Assembly (NCBI GenBank): GCA_030684515.1
Contig: JAUXVJ010000016.1
Location: 124,001-188,000 of the forward strand
Reading direction: 5' to 3'
Length of the DNA: 64,000 nucleotides
DNA from: Actinomycetota bacterium
GTDB lineage: Bacteria > Actinomycetota > Actinomycetes > S36-B12
In this document: piece after piece, positions 1 to 12,728 of the stretch
Position numbering within the stretch: the stretch's first letter is position 1
How the letters are laid out: the number at the start of each line of letters is the position of its first letter
Notes under the pieces: generated by a model
Told to the model about the DNA's origin: nothing
The model's input: the letters and a program-made list of their open reading frames with translations, nothing else
The model's database searches: none
Program-made: the position numbers and the translations under genes

Positions 1-637
1 CATTGACGAAATGGTGGACTGGCATGAGCTCCACCGCGGTGACACCGAGAGACTTCAAATGCTCGATGACCAGCGGATGCGCAACGCCTGCATAGGTACC
101 GCGTTGATGCTCAGGAATGCCCGGGTGCAGCTTGGTCAGACCTTTGACATGGGCCTCATAGATGACGGTGTCACCCCACGGCACATGGTGAAACTTGTCG
201 CTGCCCCAATCGAATTCGCTGTTGACCACTATGGAGCGCGGCACAGAGTCGGCAGAATCCGCAGCGTTGAAAGCCAAGTCGTCGGTGCCCACATGACCAA
301 AGATCGAAGGGTCCAGTAGAAGCTCGCCCTCGATGGCGCGCGCGTATGGATCGATGAGCAGCTTGTTGGGATTCCAGCGATGTCCTGAATTTGGATCCCA
401 AGGACCGTGCACTCGAAATCCGTAACGCGTGCCCACTGGCACGTTGTGCACGTGGCCGTGGAAGATGTTGAAGACACGGTGCGAGATGTCGATCCGGCGC
501 TCGGTTCCGTCCTCGTCGAACAAGCACAGTTGAATCAGCTCAGCGCCTTCGGCCCAGAGCGCCACGTTGACTCCGCCTTGCCCATCGGAGGTGACGCCGA
601 GAGGATCCCAACCGGGACGGACGTGAGTGTGGGCCAT
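1..637 (-). CDS. glgX: Glycogen debranching enzyme GlgX, N-terminal part (cut by window edge)
   Basis: The first 212 codons read on the minus strand from an ATG at 637 and run off the left edge. They give an isoamylase-type N-terminal domain: a PLGVTSDGQGGVNVALWAEGAE-like opening, then VELCLFDEDG-type strands, a GTRYGFRVHGPWDP segment and NPNKLLIDPYARAI. After that comes the start of the GH13 barrel (VIYEAHVKGLTKLHPGIP and a LKSLGVTAVELMPVH segment). The family hydrolyses alpha-1,6 branches of limit dextrins in glycogen breakdown. The catalytic Asp/Glu residues lie outside the window. No clear Shine-Dalgarno precedes the ATG; a GTG three codons upstream is the alternative start. It is divergent from the next gene. 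Confidence 0.88.
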   Translation of the reverse strand, partial: MAHTHVRPGWDPLGVTSDGQGGVNVALWAEGAELIQLCLFDEDGTERRIDISHRVFNIFHGHVHNVPVGTRYGFRVHGPWDPNSGHRWNPNKLLIDPYARAIEGELLLDPSIFGHVGTDDLAFNAADSADSVPRSIVVNSEFDWGSDKFHHVPWGDTVIYEAHVKGLTKLHPGIPEHQRGTYAGVAHPLVIEHLKSLGVTAVELMPVHHFVN

Positions 638-717
638 TGGATACACGCTACTAGGGCGGCCCTCCGCAACGTCCGCCGATAGGCTCGCTTGAAACGCCCC
701 ATTTCAGTGGAGAAGAC

Positions 718-1497
718 ATGCCTGAGTTCATCAATCTCGAAGTCGCCGACGCCATTGCTGTCGTGACTTTGCAACGTCCGCCGATGAATGCCTTGTCAGT
801 TCAGGTGCAGTCAGAGATCTTCCAAATCGCAAGCGAGCTCGCTCGTCGCGAGGATGTTCGTGCTGTTGTTCTGCATGGTGGCGAGCGACTGTTCGCAGCT
901 GGCGCCGATGTCAAAGAGATGGCCGATATGGACTATCAGGCAATGATCGGTGTTTCGCTGCGACTTGAAGAGGCTTTCTCTGCGGTATCCAGACTGCCGC
1001 AGCCAAGCATTGCAGCAATCACTGGATTCGCGCTGGGTGGAGGATGCGAATTGGCATTGGCGTGTGACTTCCGCGTTGCAGGCGACAATGCCCGCCTCGG
1101 CCAGCCAGAAATACTGCTGGGATTGATCCCCGGTGCCGGTGGCACTCAGCGACTGCCTCGACTCATTGGCGTGTCCAAGGCCAAGGAGTTGATCTTTTCC
1201 GGTCGCTTCGTGGAAGCGCAGGAAGCGCTGGCCATCGGGCTTGTTGATGTCGTCGTTCCTTCCGATCAGGTTCTCGCGCGGGCAATGGAGTGGGCAGCGC
1301 AGCTTGCCGCTGGTCCACGAATCGCCATGCAGGCGGCAAAGCGAGTAATCGACCGCGGACTGGATGTTGATCTGGAAACCGGGCTGGAACTCGAGCGGGC
1401 GGCCTTCTCCTCATTGTTTGCCACGGAGGATCGTGTCAACGGGATGCAGTCATTCATCGAGAACGGTCCGGGCAAAGCGACGTTCACCGGCCGCTGA
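718..1497 (+). CDS. Enoyl-CoA hydratase/isomerase (crotonase) family protein
   Basis: This 259-residue protein has the usual length of the crotonase family, which typically hydrates trans-2-enoyl-CoA in beta-oxidation. The oxyanion-hole segments are visible: AAGADVKEM near residues 60-68 and ALGGGCELALACDFRVA near 105-121. The two glutamates of classical hydratases are both present, E111 in GGGCELAL and E131 in QPEILLGLIPGAGGTQRLPR, so hydratase activity is likely rather than a diverted crotonase. The ATG start is supported by GGAGA seven bases upstream. The substrate chain length cannot be read from the sequence. Confidence 0.9.
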   Translation: MPEFINLEVADAIAVVTLQRPPMNALSVQVQSEIFQIASELARREDVRAVVLHGGERLFAAGADVKEMADMDYQAMIGVSLRLEEAFSAVSRLPQPSIAAITGFALGGGCELALACDFRVAGDNARLGQPEILLGLIPGAGGTQRLPRLIGVSKAKELIFSGRFVEAQEALAIGLVDVVVPSDQVLARAMEWAAQLAAGPRIAMQAAKRVIDRGLDVDLETGLELERAAFSSLFATEDRVNGMQSFIENGPGKATFTGR

Positions 1498-1520
1498 GGC
1501 GGGCACTACCATGTTTATTT

Positions 1521-2705
1521 GTGACTGACCGCAGCTATCTGGACCACGCTGCAACGACCCGGATGCTGCCTGCTGTGCAACAGCGTTGGTTGGAAGTCAG
1601 CGCCTTGGTCGGCAATCCCTCTTCGCTGCATGATTCGGGTCGCCGTGTGCGACGAATCGTCGAAGAGGCTCGCGAGAGCATCGCCGCCGATCTGTACACG
1701 CGTCCCAGCGCTGTGATCTTCACCAGCGGGGGCACCGAGGCAGACAACTTGGCTGTCAAGGGCCTGTTCTGGATGGGAGAAGCAGTTGGCCGGAGCGGAG
1801 TGATTTCGTCTGCGATCGAGCATCACGCAGTCCTTGATCCAGTTGCCTGGCTCGCGCAACATGAGTCGGCGAAGGTGATGTGGGCACCGGTGGACGCACT
1901 TGGCCGCGTGGAGCTGGGCCCCATTGAAGACAGCTTGGCCGCAGGTGACATTGCACTCTGCACAGTGATGTGGGCGAACAACGAGGTTGGCACAGTGCAG
2001 CCGGTGTACGAACTTGCCGCCATGTGCAAGTCCTATGGCGTGCCGTTTCACACCGACGCAGTGCAAGTGCTCGGGCAGCTGCACATGGATGTCAGCGAGC
2101 TGGGGGCCACCGCTGTGACGATCTCCGGACACAAGGTTGGTGGACCCTTCGGGGTTGGAGCGCTCATCCTGGATCCAGACGTCAAGCCGATACCTGTCAT
2201 GCATGGGGGCGGCCATGAGCGCGAGATTCGATCGGGCACCTTGGACGCAGCCGGCATCTCTGCCTTCGCGGTTGCCGTGCACGAGAGTGTGATGAATCAA
2301 GTGAACTTCGCTTCACGCGTGCGCGTCGTACGCAATGAACTAGTGAGGCGGGTGCTTGAAGCGGTTCCTGGGGCGCACCTCAATGGTGACCCAGACTTAC
2401 ATGGCAATGGTCGGCTTCCGGCGAACGCGCACTTCACCTTTGATGGCTGCGAAGGCGATGCACTGCTGCTGCTGCTGGATGCCGCCGGCGTTGATTGCTC
2501 CACCGGTTCGGCCTGCACCGCGGGGATTCCCGAGCCCAGCCATGTTCTCCTGGCCATGGGTGCCCAGGCGCAGGCATCCCGTGGATCACTGAGATTCAGT
2601 CTCGGCCGCGAAACCACCACGGCGGACATCGATCGACTGCTTGGCGTGCTCCCCGGTGCTGTGGAGCGCGCCACCCGCGCCGGTTCGGTTCGGAGTCGGG
2701 CATGA
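1521..2705 (+). CDS. Cysteine desulfurase (IscS/NifS family)
   Basis: A PLP-dependent class V aminotransferase of 394 residues that takes sulfur from cysteine as an enzyme-bound persulfide. The Schiff-base lysine is K205 in [13 protein letters not shown]102/H103 and D179 (HTDAVQ) contact PLP. The catalytic loop [11 protein letters not shown] carries C332, with C326 nearby. It starts with GTG; there is no Shine-Dalgarno, and a TACCAT box ends eight bases upstream. Its stop overlaps the mnmA start by four bases (ATGA), so the sulfur donor and the tRNA thiolase are probably translationally coupled. M. tuberculosis has the same pair (iscS-trmU). The short distance from lysine to cysteine loop fits the housekeeping IscS/NifS group. 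Confidence 0.93.
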   Translation: MTDRSYLDHAATTRMLPAVQQRWLEVSALVGNPSSLHDSGRRVRRIVEEARESIAADLYTRPSAVIFTSGGTEADNLAVKGLFWMGEAVGRSGVISSAIEHHAVLDPVAWLAQHESAKVMWAPVDALGRVELGPIEDSLAAGDIALCTVMWANNEVGTVQPVYELAAMCKSYGVPFHTDAVQVLGQLHMDVSELGATAVTISGHKVGGPFGVGALILDPDVKPIPVMHGGGHEREIRSGTLDAAGISAFAVAVHESVMNQVNFASRVRVVRNELVRRVLEAVPGAHLNGDPDLHGNGRLPANAHFTFDGCEGDALLLLLDAAGVDCSTGSACTAGIPEPSHVLLAMGAQAQASRGSLRFSLGRETTTADIDRLLGVLPGAVERATRAGSVRSRA

Positions 2706-3783
2706 AGGTTCTGACGGCGATGTCTGGGGGAGTTGACTCATCCGTTGCTGCTGCTCGGATGGTCGACGCTGGCCATGAGGTCACCGGCGTGCATTTGGCG
2801 CTATCAAAATCGGCGAGTGTGCCGGGATCTCGTGGCTGTTGCACTCTGGATGATGCGCGCGATGCCAGACGCGTGGCTGACCGACTCGATATTCCCTTCT
2901 ATGTCTGGGACCTGTCGGAGCAGTTCGCAGTTGATGTCATGGAGAACTTCCTGGACGAGTATCAGCACGGGAACACGCCGAACCCTTGCCTTCGATGCAA
3001 TGAGCGCATCAAGTTCCTTGCGCTCCTGGATCGAGCACTCGCACTCGGTTTTGATGCAGTGGCGACAGGTCACTATGCGGTGGTCAGCGATGGTCCGCAC
3101 GGCAAAGAACTCCATCGGGCAGTGGATCCGGAAAAGGATCAGTCCTATGTCCTTGGCGTGCTTGAAGGCTGGCAACTCCAGCACTCGCTGTTTCCGCTCG
3201 GCGGCGATTTCAAGGAGCAGGTCCGCGTTGAGGCTGAGTGGCGCGGACTCCTGACGGCACGCAAGCCAGACAGCCATGACATCTGTTTCATCCCAGATGG
3301 TGACACCGCGGCATTCCTGCGTCGGAAGCTAGGAGACCAGCCAGGAGAAGTCATCGATGTGACCTCCGGAGAGATCGTCGCCGAACACGATGGCGCCTTC
3401 GGATTCACGATCGGTCAGCGACGTGGCCTTGATCTGCGCGTGCCGGCCGCGGATGGCAAGCCCCGGTACGTCGTGGACATCGATGTGCAATCACACAAGG
3501 TTTTCGTCGGCCCGCCTACCCTGCTCGACATTGATCAGATCTCAGGGATTCGACCGACTTGGACAAATGAGCCTCTCAACGCCGAACCGCATGCATGTAC
3601 CGCACAAGTCCGGGCGCATGGCGATCCTGTTGAAGCCACAGCTCGATTGGTAGGCGAAGAGCTCATCGTCGATTTGCAGGAGAGTATTCGCGGGCTCGCC
3701 ACGGGTCAGGCGGTCGTGCTCTACGACGGGACACGCGTGATGGGCTCGGCAACAGTTGAGCGCACTCGACGGGTCGTCAAGAA

Positions 3784-3787
<4 letters not shown>
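2702..3787 (+). CDS. mnmA: tRNA-specific 2-thiouridylase MnmA
   Basis: The 361-residue enzyme puts sulfur on U34 of tRNA-Lys, -Glu and -Gln. The N-terminal PP-loop SGGVDSS (residues 8-14) binds ATP. The catalytic cysteine is C96 in TPNPCLRCN and the second, persulfide-forming cysteine is C195 in [10 protein letters not shown], so both are kept. The true start is the ATG overlapping the stop of the cysteine desulfurase; an open frame extends further upstream but shows no homology. Its own stop overlaps the TTG start of the next gene. The upstream desulfurase is the likely sulfur supplier. Confidence 0.96.
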
Positions 3788-6973
<3,186 letters not shown>

Positions 6974-6984
6974 AGCGAGGTTCA

Positions 6985-6990
6985 TAGGAT
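6985..6990 (+). promoter_or_regulatory. -10 box (TAGGAT) for leaderless gatC
   Basis: TAGGAT ends exactly six bases before the gatC ATG, with no Shine-Dalgarno between. Transcription would then begin at or near the start codon, the leaderless arrangement common in Actinobacteria. No convincing -35 box is seen. Confidence 0.4.
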
Positions 6991-6996
6991 GGCGTC

Positions 6997-7290
6997 ATGT
7001 CTATCAGCAGGGCCGATGTCGCACATTTGGGCAAACTCGCCAGACTTGAGCTCACTGAAGCCGAACTCGATCACTATGCGGAGCAACTCGATGTGATCCT
7101 GCACTCGGTGGCTCGTATCTCTGAAGTCACGGCCGACGATATTCCGCCGATGTCGCATCCGATCCCAATGGTCAATGTCTTTCGCGACGACGTCGTGAAG
7201 CCGAGCCTGAGTCGAGATGAAGCGCTCTCTGGGGCTCCGTCAGCTCAGGATGACCGCTTCCGCGTTCCCAGAATTCTGGATGAGGAATAA
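6997..7290 (+). CDS. gatC: Asp-tRNA(Asn)/Glu-tRNA(Gln) amidotransferase subunit C
   Basis: This 97-residue protein has the normal GatC length and pattern ([30 protein letters not shown] at the start, then DDIPPMSHP and a VFRDDVV segment). GatC wraps around GatA and GatB and holds the heterotrimer together. The gene lies two bases before gatA. A TAGGAT box six bases before the ATG points to leaderless initiation. With gltX and tRNA-Gln in the same window, the complex most likely makes Gln-tRNA by the indirect route. Confidence 0.95.
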   Translation: MSISRADVAHLGKLARLELTEAELDHYAEQLDVILHSVARISEVTADDIPPMSHPIPMVNVFRDDVVKPSLSRDEALSGAPSAQDDRFRVPRILDEE

Positions 7291-7292
7291 CT

Positions 7293-8786
7293 GTGAGTGA
7301 TCTCATCCGGCAGTCCGCAGCCACGTTGGCTGCTGCTATCTCAAGCAGACAGACCTCTGCAGTTGAGGTAACACAGGTGCACCTTGATCGCATTGCTGCC
7401 GTCGACGACAAAGTGCACGCCTTCTTGCACCTGACCAGTGAGTCGGCGCTTGCGCAGGCCAAGAGCGTCGATGTGCGGATAGCCGCGGGCGAGCGACTCG
7501 GACCCTTGGCAGGTGTTCCTCTTGCGCTGAAGGATGTCCTGGCCATGAAGGGTGAGCCGACAACGGCTGGGTCGCGAATCCTGGAGGGCTGGCGACCGCC
7601 ATATGACTCAACTGTGGTGCAACGCCTGCGAGCCGCAGACATCGTCATCTTGGGCAAGACCAACATGGATGAATTCGCCATGGGCTCCTCGACTGAGCAT
7701 TCGGCCTTTGGGCCGACGCACAATCCTTGGGATCTTGATCGCATTCCGGGCGGGTCAGGCGGAGGCTCGGCCGCGGCTCTTGCCGCATTTGAAGCTCCGT
7801 TGGCCATCGGAACTGACACGGGCGGCTCGATTCGCCAACCCGCTTCGGTGACTGGCACGGTGGGAGTGAAGCCGACATATGGCGGCGTCTCCCGCTACGG
7901 GCAAATCGCTCTTGCCTCATCGCTGGATCAGCCGGGACCATGCGCCAGATCGGTGCTTGATACCGCCTTGCTGCACGCGGCGATCGCCGGGCATGATCCG
8001 ATGGATTCAACATCGATCAATGCCGAGGCTCCTGATTTCGTCGGAGCAGCTCTCAGGGCTGATGTGCGCGGTATGCGCATCGGCGTGGTGAAGGAACTGG
8101 GCGGCGATGGTTACCAGACCGGCGTTGCTCAGCGTTACGCCGAGGCACTGAATATTCTCGCGGGATTAGGTGCAGAGATCGTCGAAGTCTCATGCCCGCA
8201 TATGGAATACGCGCTGGGGGCCTACTACCTGATCCTGCCTTCTGAAGCCTCGAGCAATCTTGCTCGCTTTGATGGCATGCGCTACGGACTTCGTGCTGGC
8301 GACGACGGCTCGAATTCAGTGGAGCAGGTGATGGCGATCACGCGTGAGGCCGGGTTTGGCCCCGAGGTGAAGCGGCGCATCATCCTTGGTACCTACGCCT
8401 TGTCCAGTGGCTACTACGACGCCTACTACGCCCAGGCACAGCGCGTGCGCACACTCATCACGCGCGATTTCAATTCCGCATTCGAGAAAGTCGATGTGCT
8501 TGTCTCACCGACCGCACCCACGACAGCATTCAAATTGGGAGAGAAACTCGACGACCCGATTGCCATGTACCTCAACGACGTGGCAACGATCCCGGTGAAC
8601 CTAGCCGGCATCTGCGCGATGTCGCTGCCAATCGGACTTGCACCAGAAGATGGTCTGCCGGTTGGCTTCCAGATCATGGCGCCGGCTATGGCCGACGATC
8701 GGCTCTATCTGGCCGGGGGAGCCCTCGAGGCCGCGCTCACCGACAAGTGGGGACATCTGTTGATTGAGGAGGCACCAGCACTGTGA
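7293..8786 (+). CDS. gatA: Asp/Glu-tRNA amidotransferase subunit A (amidase)
   Basis: An amidase-signature protein of 497 residues that releases ammonia from glutamine for the amidation of Glu-tRNA(Gln) or Asp-tRNA(Asn). The Ser-cisSer-Lys triad is complete: K80 (PLALKDV), S155 (GGSGGGS) and S179 ([10 protein letters not shown]). Start GTG; the stop codon overlaps the GTG of gatB by four bases. The order gatC-gatA-gatB is the usual one in Actinobacteria. Confidence 0.97.
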   Translation: MSDLIRQSAATLAAAISSRQTSAVEVTQVHLDRIAAVDDKVHAFLHLTSESALAQAKSVDVRIAAGERLGPLAGVPLALKDVLAMKGEPTTAGSRILEGWRPPYDSTVVQRLRAADIVILGKTNMDEFAMGSSTEHSAFGPTHNPWDLDRIPGGSGGGSAAALAAFEAPLAIGTDTGGSIRQPASVTGTVGVKPTYGGVSRYGQIALASSLDQPGPCARSVLDTALLHAAIAGHDPMDSTSINAEAPDFVGAALRADVRGMRIGVVKELGGDGYQTGVAQRYAEALNILAGLGAEIVEVSCPHMEYALGAYYLILPSEASSNLARFDGMRYGLRAGDDGSNSVEQVMAITREAGFGPEVKRRIILGTYALSSGYYDAYYAQAQRVRTLITRDFNSAFEKVDVLVSPTAPTTAFKLGEKLDDPIAMYLNDVATIPVNLAGICAMSLPIGLAPEDGLPVGFQIMAPAMADDRLYLAGGALEAALTDKWGHLLIEEAPAL

Positions 8787-10303
8787 CCACGCCCACGGAC
8801 GTTTATCTTCCTTACGACGAAGCGATCAGTCGCTACGAGCCGATCATCGGCATTGAGACGCACGTAGAGCTTGGTACGAATTCCAAGATGTGGTGCGGAT
8901 GTTCGACGGCATTCGGGGCAGAAGCCAACACGCATGTATGTCCGGTGTGCTTGGGTCTGCCTGGCTCCATGCCGGTCGTCAATCGTCAGGCGATCGAATC
9001 CACCATCCGTATCGGTCTTGCACTCAACTGCACGATTGCTGATTGGTGTCGCTTTTCTCGTAAGAACTACTTCTACCCCGATATGCCCAAGGACTACCAG
9101 ATCAGTCAGTACGACGAACCCATGTGCTTTGACGGGTATCTGGATGTCACGGTCGCAACGGACAACGGTCCTCAGGTCGTGCGCGTGGAGATCGAGCGCG
9201 TGCACATGGAGGAAGACACCGGCAAGTTGACGCATACAGGTGGCAGCACCGGACGCATTCATGGCGCCGACTACTCCCTCGTGGACTACAACCGCGCAGG
9301 CATCCCGCTGATTGAAATCGTCACAAAGACAGTGATTGGCACCGGCAAATTGGCTCCCGAAGTAGCCAGGGCCTATGTGACCGAGTTGCGTGATGTCATG
9401 CGCGCCCTGAAAGTCTCTGATGTGCGCATGGAGGAAGGATCCATGCGATGCGATGTCAACCTCTCCCTGAACAGGCCTGGTGACGGCTGGGGTACGCGAA
9501 GTGAGACCAAGAACGTGAACTCCCTGCGTTCAGTTGAACGTGCTGTGCGCAGTGAGATCGAGCGTCAAGCCGCACTGCTGGATTCCGGCGGACGAGTCAT
9601 TCAGGAGACTCGACACTTCAATGAGGACACTGGTCGGTCCACAAGTGGCCGTTCCAAAGAGGAAGCCGAGGATTACCGGTACTTCCCCGAGCCTGATCTG
9701 CTTCCGATGGCTCCCAGTCGCGAGTGGATAGAAGAACTGCGAGCCGGATTGCCCGAGATGCCCTCAGTCAAGCGAGCGCGGCTGATGGTCGAATGGGGCA
9801 TCAGCGAGTTCGAATTGCAGACCCTTGCCAACTCTGGCGCTATCGAACTCGTCGAAGCCACAATCGCTATTGGCGTCGACTCCAGCGCAGCGCGCAAATG
9901 GTGGACTGGCGAATTGCTACGGGTAGCCAATGAGCAAGGCGTTGAACTCGATCAGATCAGTGTCACTCCGCACGACATTCAGGAGGTCGAAGCATTGATC
10001 GACAGCGGCGCGCTCAACGACAAGTTGGCTCGCCAGGTATTTGAGGGACTGATTGCTGGGGAAGGAACCGTCGATGTCATCGTGCAAAGTCGCGGCCTTG
10101 CCGTTGTCAGTGATGACGGAGCTCTGCTTGCAGCCATTGACGATGCGCTGGCTGCTCAGCCCGATGTCGCCGAGAAGATCAAGAGCGGAAAGATTCAGGC
10201 GGCTGGCGCCATCGTTGGTGCAGTAATGAAGGCAACACGCGGTCAGGCCGATGCGGCCAAAGTGCGTGCCTTGCTGCTCGAGAGGCTCGGCGTCAGCGAC
10301 TAG
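8783..10303 (+). CDS. gatB: Asp/Glu-tRNA amidotransferase subunit B
   Basis: The 506-residue kinase/transamidase subunit phosphorylates the misacylated aminoacyl-tRNA and adds ammonia channelled from GatA. Seen are [14 protein letters not shown] at 18-31, a zinc-type cysteine cluster [19 protein letters not shown], and the highly conserved [17 protein letters not shown]. The C-terminal helical YqeY-like tail that binds tRNA is present ([21 protein letters not shown]). It overlaps gatA by four bases. Confidence 0.97.
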   Translation: MTTPTDVYLPYDEAISRYEPIIGIETHVELGTNSKMWCGCSTAFGAEANTHVCPVCLGLPGSMPVVNRQAIESTIRIGLALNCTIADWCRFSRKNYFYPDMPKDYQISQYDEPMCFDGYLDVTVATDNGPQVVRVEIERVHMEEDTGKLTHTGGSTGRIHGADYSLVDYNRAGIPLIEIVTKTVIGTGKLAPEVARAYVTELRDVMRALKVSDVRMEEGSMRCDVNLSLNRPGDGWGTRSETKNVNSLRSVERAVRSEIERQAALLDSGGRVIQETRHFNEDTGRSTSGRSKEEAEDYRYFPEPDLLPMAPSREWIEELRAGLPEMPSVKRARLMVEWGISEFELQTLANSGAIELVEATIAIGVDSSAARKWWTGELLRVANEQGVELDQISVTPHDIQEVEALIDSGALNDKLARQVFEGLIAGEGTVDVIVQSRGLAVVSDDGALLAAIDDALAAQPDVAEKIKSGKIQAAGAIVGAVMKATRGQADAAKVRALLLERLGVSD

Positions 10304-10378
10304 TTTCGATTCGATAGGAGCTCTTGTCGCGCGGGGTAGTCTTTGATCCGTTAGCCCTACTGTTCTGTGAGGTCTGCC

Positions 10379-12226
10379 ATGCCGATGTATCGCTCTCGAA
10401 CGTCCACCCACGGCCGCAATATGGCCGGTGCCCGCGCGCTCTGGCGCGCCACAGGCATGAAAGATGGAGATTTCGGCAAGCCGATCATCGCTGTGGTCAA
10501 CTCCTTCACGCAGTTCGTGCCCGGACATGTGCACCTGAAGGACCTCGGTCAGCTCGTTGCTCGCGAGATCGAGGCTGCTGGCGGAATCGCCAAGGAATTC
10601 AACACGATTGCCATCGACGATGGCATCGCGATGGGTCACGCGGGAATGCTGTATTCGCTCCCGAGTCGCGATCTCATTGCCGACTCAGTCGAATACATGG
10701 TCAATGCTCACACTGCTGACGCCATGGTGTGCATCTCCAACTGCGACAAGATCACTCCCGGAATGCTGATTGCTGCGATGCGCCTGAACGTGCCTGTGGT
10801 CTTTGTCTCGGGCGGACCGATGGAAGCCGGCAAGGTCACCTGGCACGGGATCACTCGCAAGGTCGACCTGATCGATGCAATGGTCGAGGCGGGCGATGAG
10901 AAGAATTCGGATGAGGAAGTCGAGGCAATGGAGCGCTCGGCGTGCCCAACCTGCGGCTCCTGCTCGGGCATGTTCACCGCTAACTCGATGAACTGCCTGA
11001 CCGAAGCGCTCGGCCTCTCTCTTCCGGGTAATGGCTCGGTGCTGGCTACCCACGCAGATCGAAAAGAACTCTTCTTGCGTGCCGGTCGCTTGATCGTCGA
11101 GATCACCAAGCGCTACTACGAAGAAGATGATGAGACGCTGCTGCCGAGGTCCATTGCCAACTTCAAAGCGTTTGAGAATGCCATTGCGCTCGACATCGCC
11201 ATGGGGGGATCAACGAACACAGTGCTGCATCTGCTTGCTGCAGCGAGTGAAGCAGGTGTGCCATTCACGATGAAGGACATCGATCGAATGTCACACAAGG
11301 TGCCAAACCTTTCAAAGATCGCCCCGGCTTCGCAGCTCGTGCACATGGAAGACGTGCACCGCGCGGGTGGAGTGATGGCGATCTTGGGTGAGCTGGATCG
11401 CGCAGGCGTATTGCATACCGAATTGCCGACAGTGCATGAGCCAACGATGGCGATGGCTCTGGCAAAGTGGGATATCGCGCAGACGAAGGATGAATCGGTA
11501 CTTGAGTTCTACCGCGCTGCACCAGGCGGCATTCCGACTCAGACTGCCTTCTCCCAGGACCGTCGCTATGACTCCCTGGATCTGGATCGCTCCGAGGGTG
11601 TCATTCGCGATCGTGAGCATGCATTTTCCCAAGACGGCGGGCTCGCAGTGTTGCATGGCAACATCGCGCCTGATGGCTGCATCGTGAAGACTGCGGGTGT
11701 CGATGAGGAATTGCTGACCTTCGCTGGTCCTGCCCGAATCTTCCACAGTCAGGACGATGCAGTCGAGGCGATCCTGAACAAGCAGATCGTCGCTGGCGAT
11801 GCCGTGGTCATTCGCTACGAAGGGCCTCGAGGCGGGCCAGGCATGCAGGAAATGCTGTACCCGACCTCCTTCTTGAAGTCCAGAGGCTTGGGCAAGCAGT
11901 GTGCACTGATCACTGATGGTCGATTCTCCGGCGGCACTTCGGGACTGTCCATCGGCCATGTCTCGCCAGAAGCGGCTTCAGGCGGGGCGATTGCCCTGAT
12001 CGAAGAAGGCGATCGGATCGTCATCGATATTCCCAACCGCACGATCAATGTCGATATTGACGATGAGGAGCTTGCCACGCGGCGCGCGGCAATGGAGGCC
12101 AAGGGTAAGCAGGCCTTCAAGCCCATCGGCAGGGATCGTGTGGTCTCACCGGCCCTGCAGGTGTATGCCGCGATGGTGACGTCAGCTGATACCGGCGCTG
12201 TTCGCGATGTGAGCCTGCTGGGCTAG
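10379..12226 (+). CDS. ilvD: Dihydroxy-acid dehydratase
   Basis: This enzyme catalyses the third common step of valine and isoleucine synthesis, dehydrating 2,3-dihydroxy acids to 2-keto acids. At 615 residues, with [17 protein letters not shown] near 41-57, it matches the long E. coli-type IlvD with an oxygen-labile [4Fe-4S] cluster; C122 (SNCDK) and C195 (CGSC) are present. I prefer ATG 10379 ([12 protein letters not shown]) because GAGG lies eight bases upstream; a GTG at 10367 is the only longer option. It ends one base before the convergent cstR-like gene, which leaves no room for a separate terminator. Confidence 0.96.
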   Translation: MPMYRSRTSTHGRNMAGARALWRATGMKDGDFGKPIIAVVNSFTQFVPGHVHLKDLGQLVAREIEAAGGIAKEFNTIAIDDGIAMGHAGMLYSLPSRDLIADSVEYMVNAHTADAMVCISNCDKITPGMLIAAMRLNVPVVFVSGGPMEAGKVTWHGITRKVDLIDAMVEAGDEKNSDEEVEAMERSACPTCGSCSGMFTANSMNCLTEALGLSLPGNGSVLATHADRKELFLRAGRLIVEITKRYYEEDDETLLPRSIANFKAFENAIALDIAMGGSTNTVLHLLAAASEAGVPFTMKDIDRMSHKVPNLSKIAPASQLVHMEDVHRAGGVMAILGELDRAGVLHTELPTVHEPTMAMALAKWDIAQTKDESVLEFYRAAPGGIPTQTAFSQDRRYDSLDLDRSEGVIRDREHAFSQDGGLAVLHGNIAPDGCIVKTAGVDEELLTFAGPARIFHSQDDAVEAILNKQIVAGDAVVIRYEGPRGGPGMQEMLYPTSFLKSRGLGKQCALITDGRFSGGTSGLSIGHVSPEAASGGAIALIEEGDRIVIDIPNRTINVDIDDEELATRRAAMEAKGKQAFKPIGRDRVVSPALQVYAAMVTSADTGAVRDVSLLG

Positions 12227-12227
12227 C

Positions 12228-12488
12228 TCAGGCCAGCGACAAGAAGAGCTTCTCCAGGTCGGCCTGAGCCTTCTGAACGTCGCCACCCGCTTCAATGCAC
12301 TGCTTGAGCTCGGTCGCGATGATCTTGAATCCGACTCGCTCGAGTGCCTTTGAGACGGCAGCGATCTGTGTCACGACGTCGGAGCAGGAGCGGCCCTCCT
12401 CCATCATGTTGATGACTCCGTCGATCTGTCCGCGTGCGCGCTTGAGGCGATTCATCACGTCTTTCCGCAATTCGTTGTCGATTTCCAT
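12228..12488 (-). CDS. CsoR-family transcriptional repressor, CstR-like (persulfide-sensing type)
   Basis: An 86-residue all-helical DUF156 protein. The copper sensor CsoR of M. tuberculosis uses C36, H61 and C65. Here the matching positions are C35, E60 and C64, so both cysteines stay but the histidine is gone. The motif MMEEGRSCSDVVTQI and the 29-residue cysteine spacing match S. aureus CstR (C31/C60), which senses persulfides by forming polysulfide bridges. Its own promoter region carries the ATACCC-N4-GGGTAT palindrome 18 bases before the start, so autorepression is likely. Three more copies lie before its neighbours. I infer a sulfur rather than a copper signal; binding assays would settle it. 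Confidence 0.88.
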   Translation of the reverse strand: MEIDNELRKDVMNRLKRARGQIDGVINMMEEGRSCSDVVTQIAAVSKALERVGFKIIATELKQCIEAGGDVQKAQADLEKLFLSLA

Positions 12489-12505
12489 GGCATCACTATA
12501 AAGCC

Positions 12506-12521
12506 ATACCCGTAGGGGTAT
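12506..12521. promoter_or_regulatory. CsoR/CstR-type operator 1 (cstR-like gene)
   Basis: ATACCC-GTAG-GGGTAT, a 16-bp site with perfect 6-bp arms, 17 bases before the repressor's ATG at 12488. It has the form known for CsoR/CstR operators, and the same arms recur at 14750, 15822 and 17016. Confidence 0.85.
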
Positions 12522-12728
12522 TAGAAACGTATGGCGTCACTGCGGCAAGTGAATCGCCAAAGATGCGGCGTTCAGTGGTGTCCACGGGTGATCATCCTCA
12601 GCATCTTCAGATTGAGACGAGCGAATCTCCACAGTTGGAGCACCAGATTGCCTCGTGCCCGGACTTCCCTCGCCGAAGGCACGCCTGCATCTGAGAACTG
12701 GACGATGGTGTTCATCGGTCTCCAATCA
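12522..12728. other. Intergenic stretch between sqr and the cstR-like gene, no gene recognised
   Basis: Short open frames exist on both strands but none has a good start or a recognisable sequence. A weak inverted repeat CGTGCC/GGCACG is present around 12656-12683 without a T-run. It probably holds the repressor's promoter and the 3' end of the sqr transcript. Confidence 0.4.
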
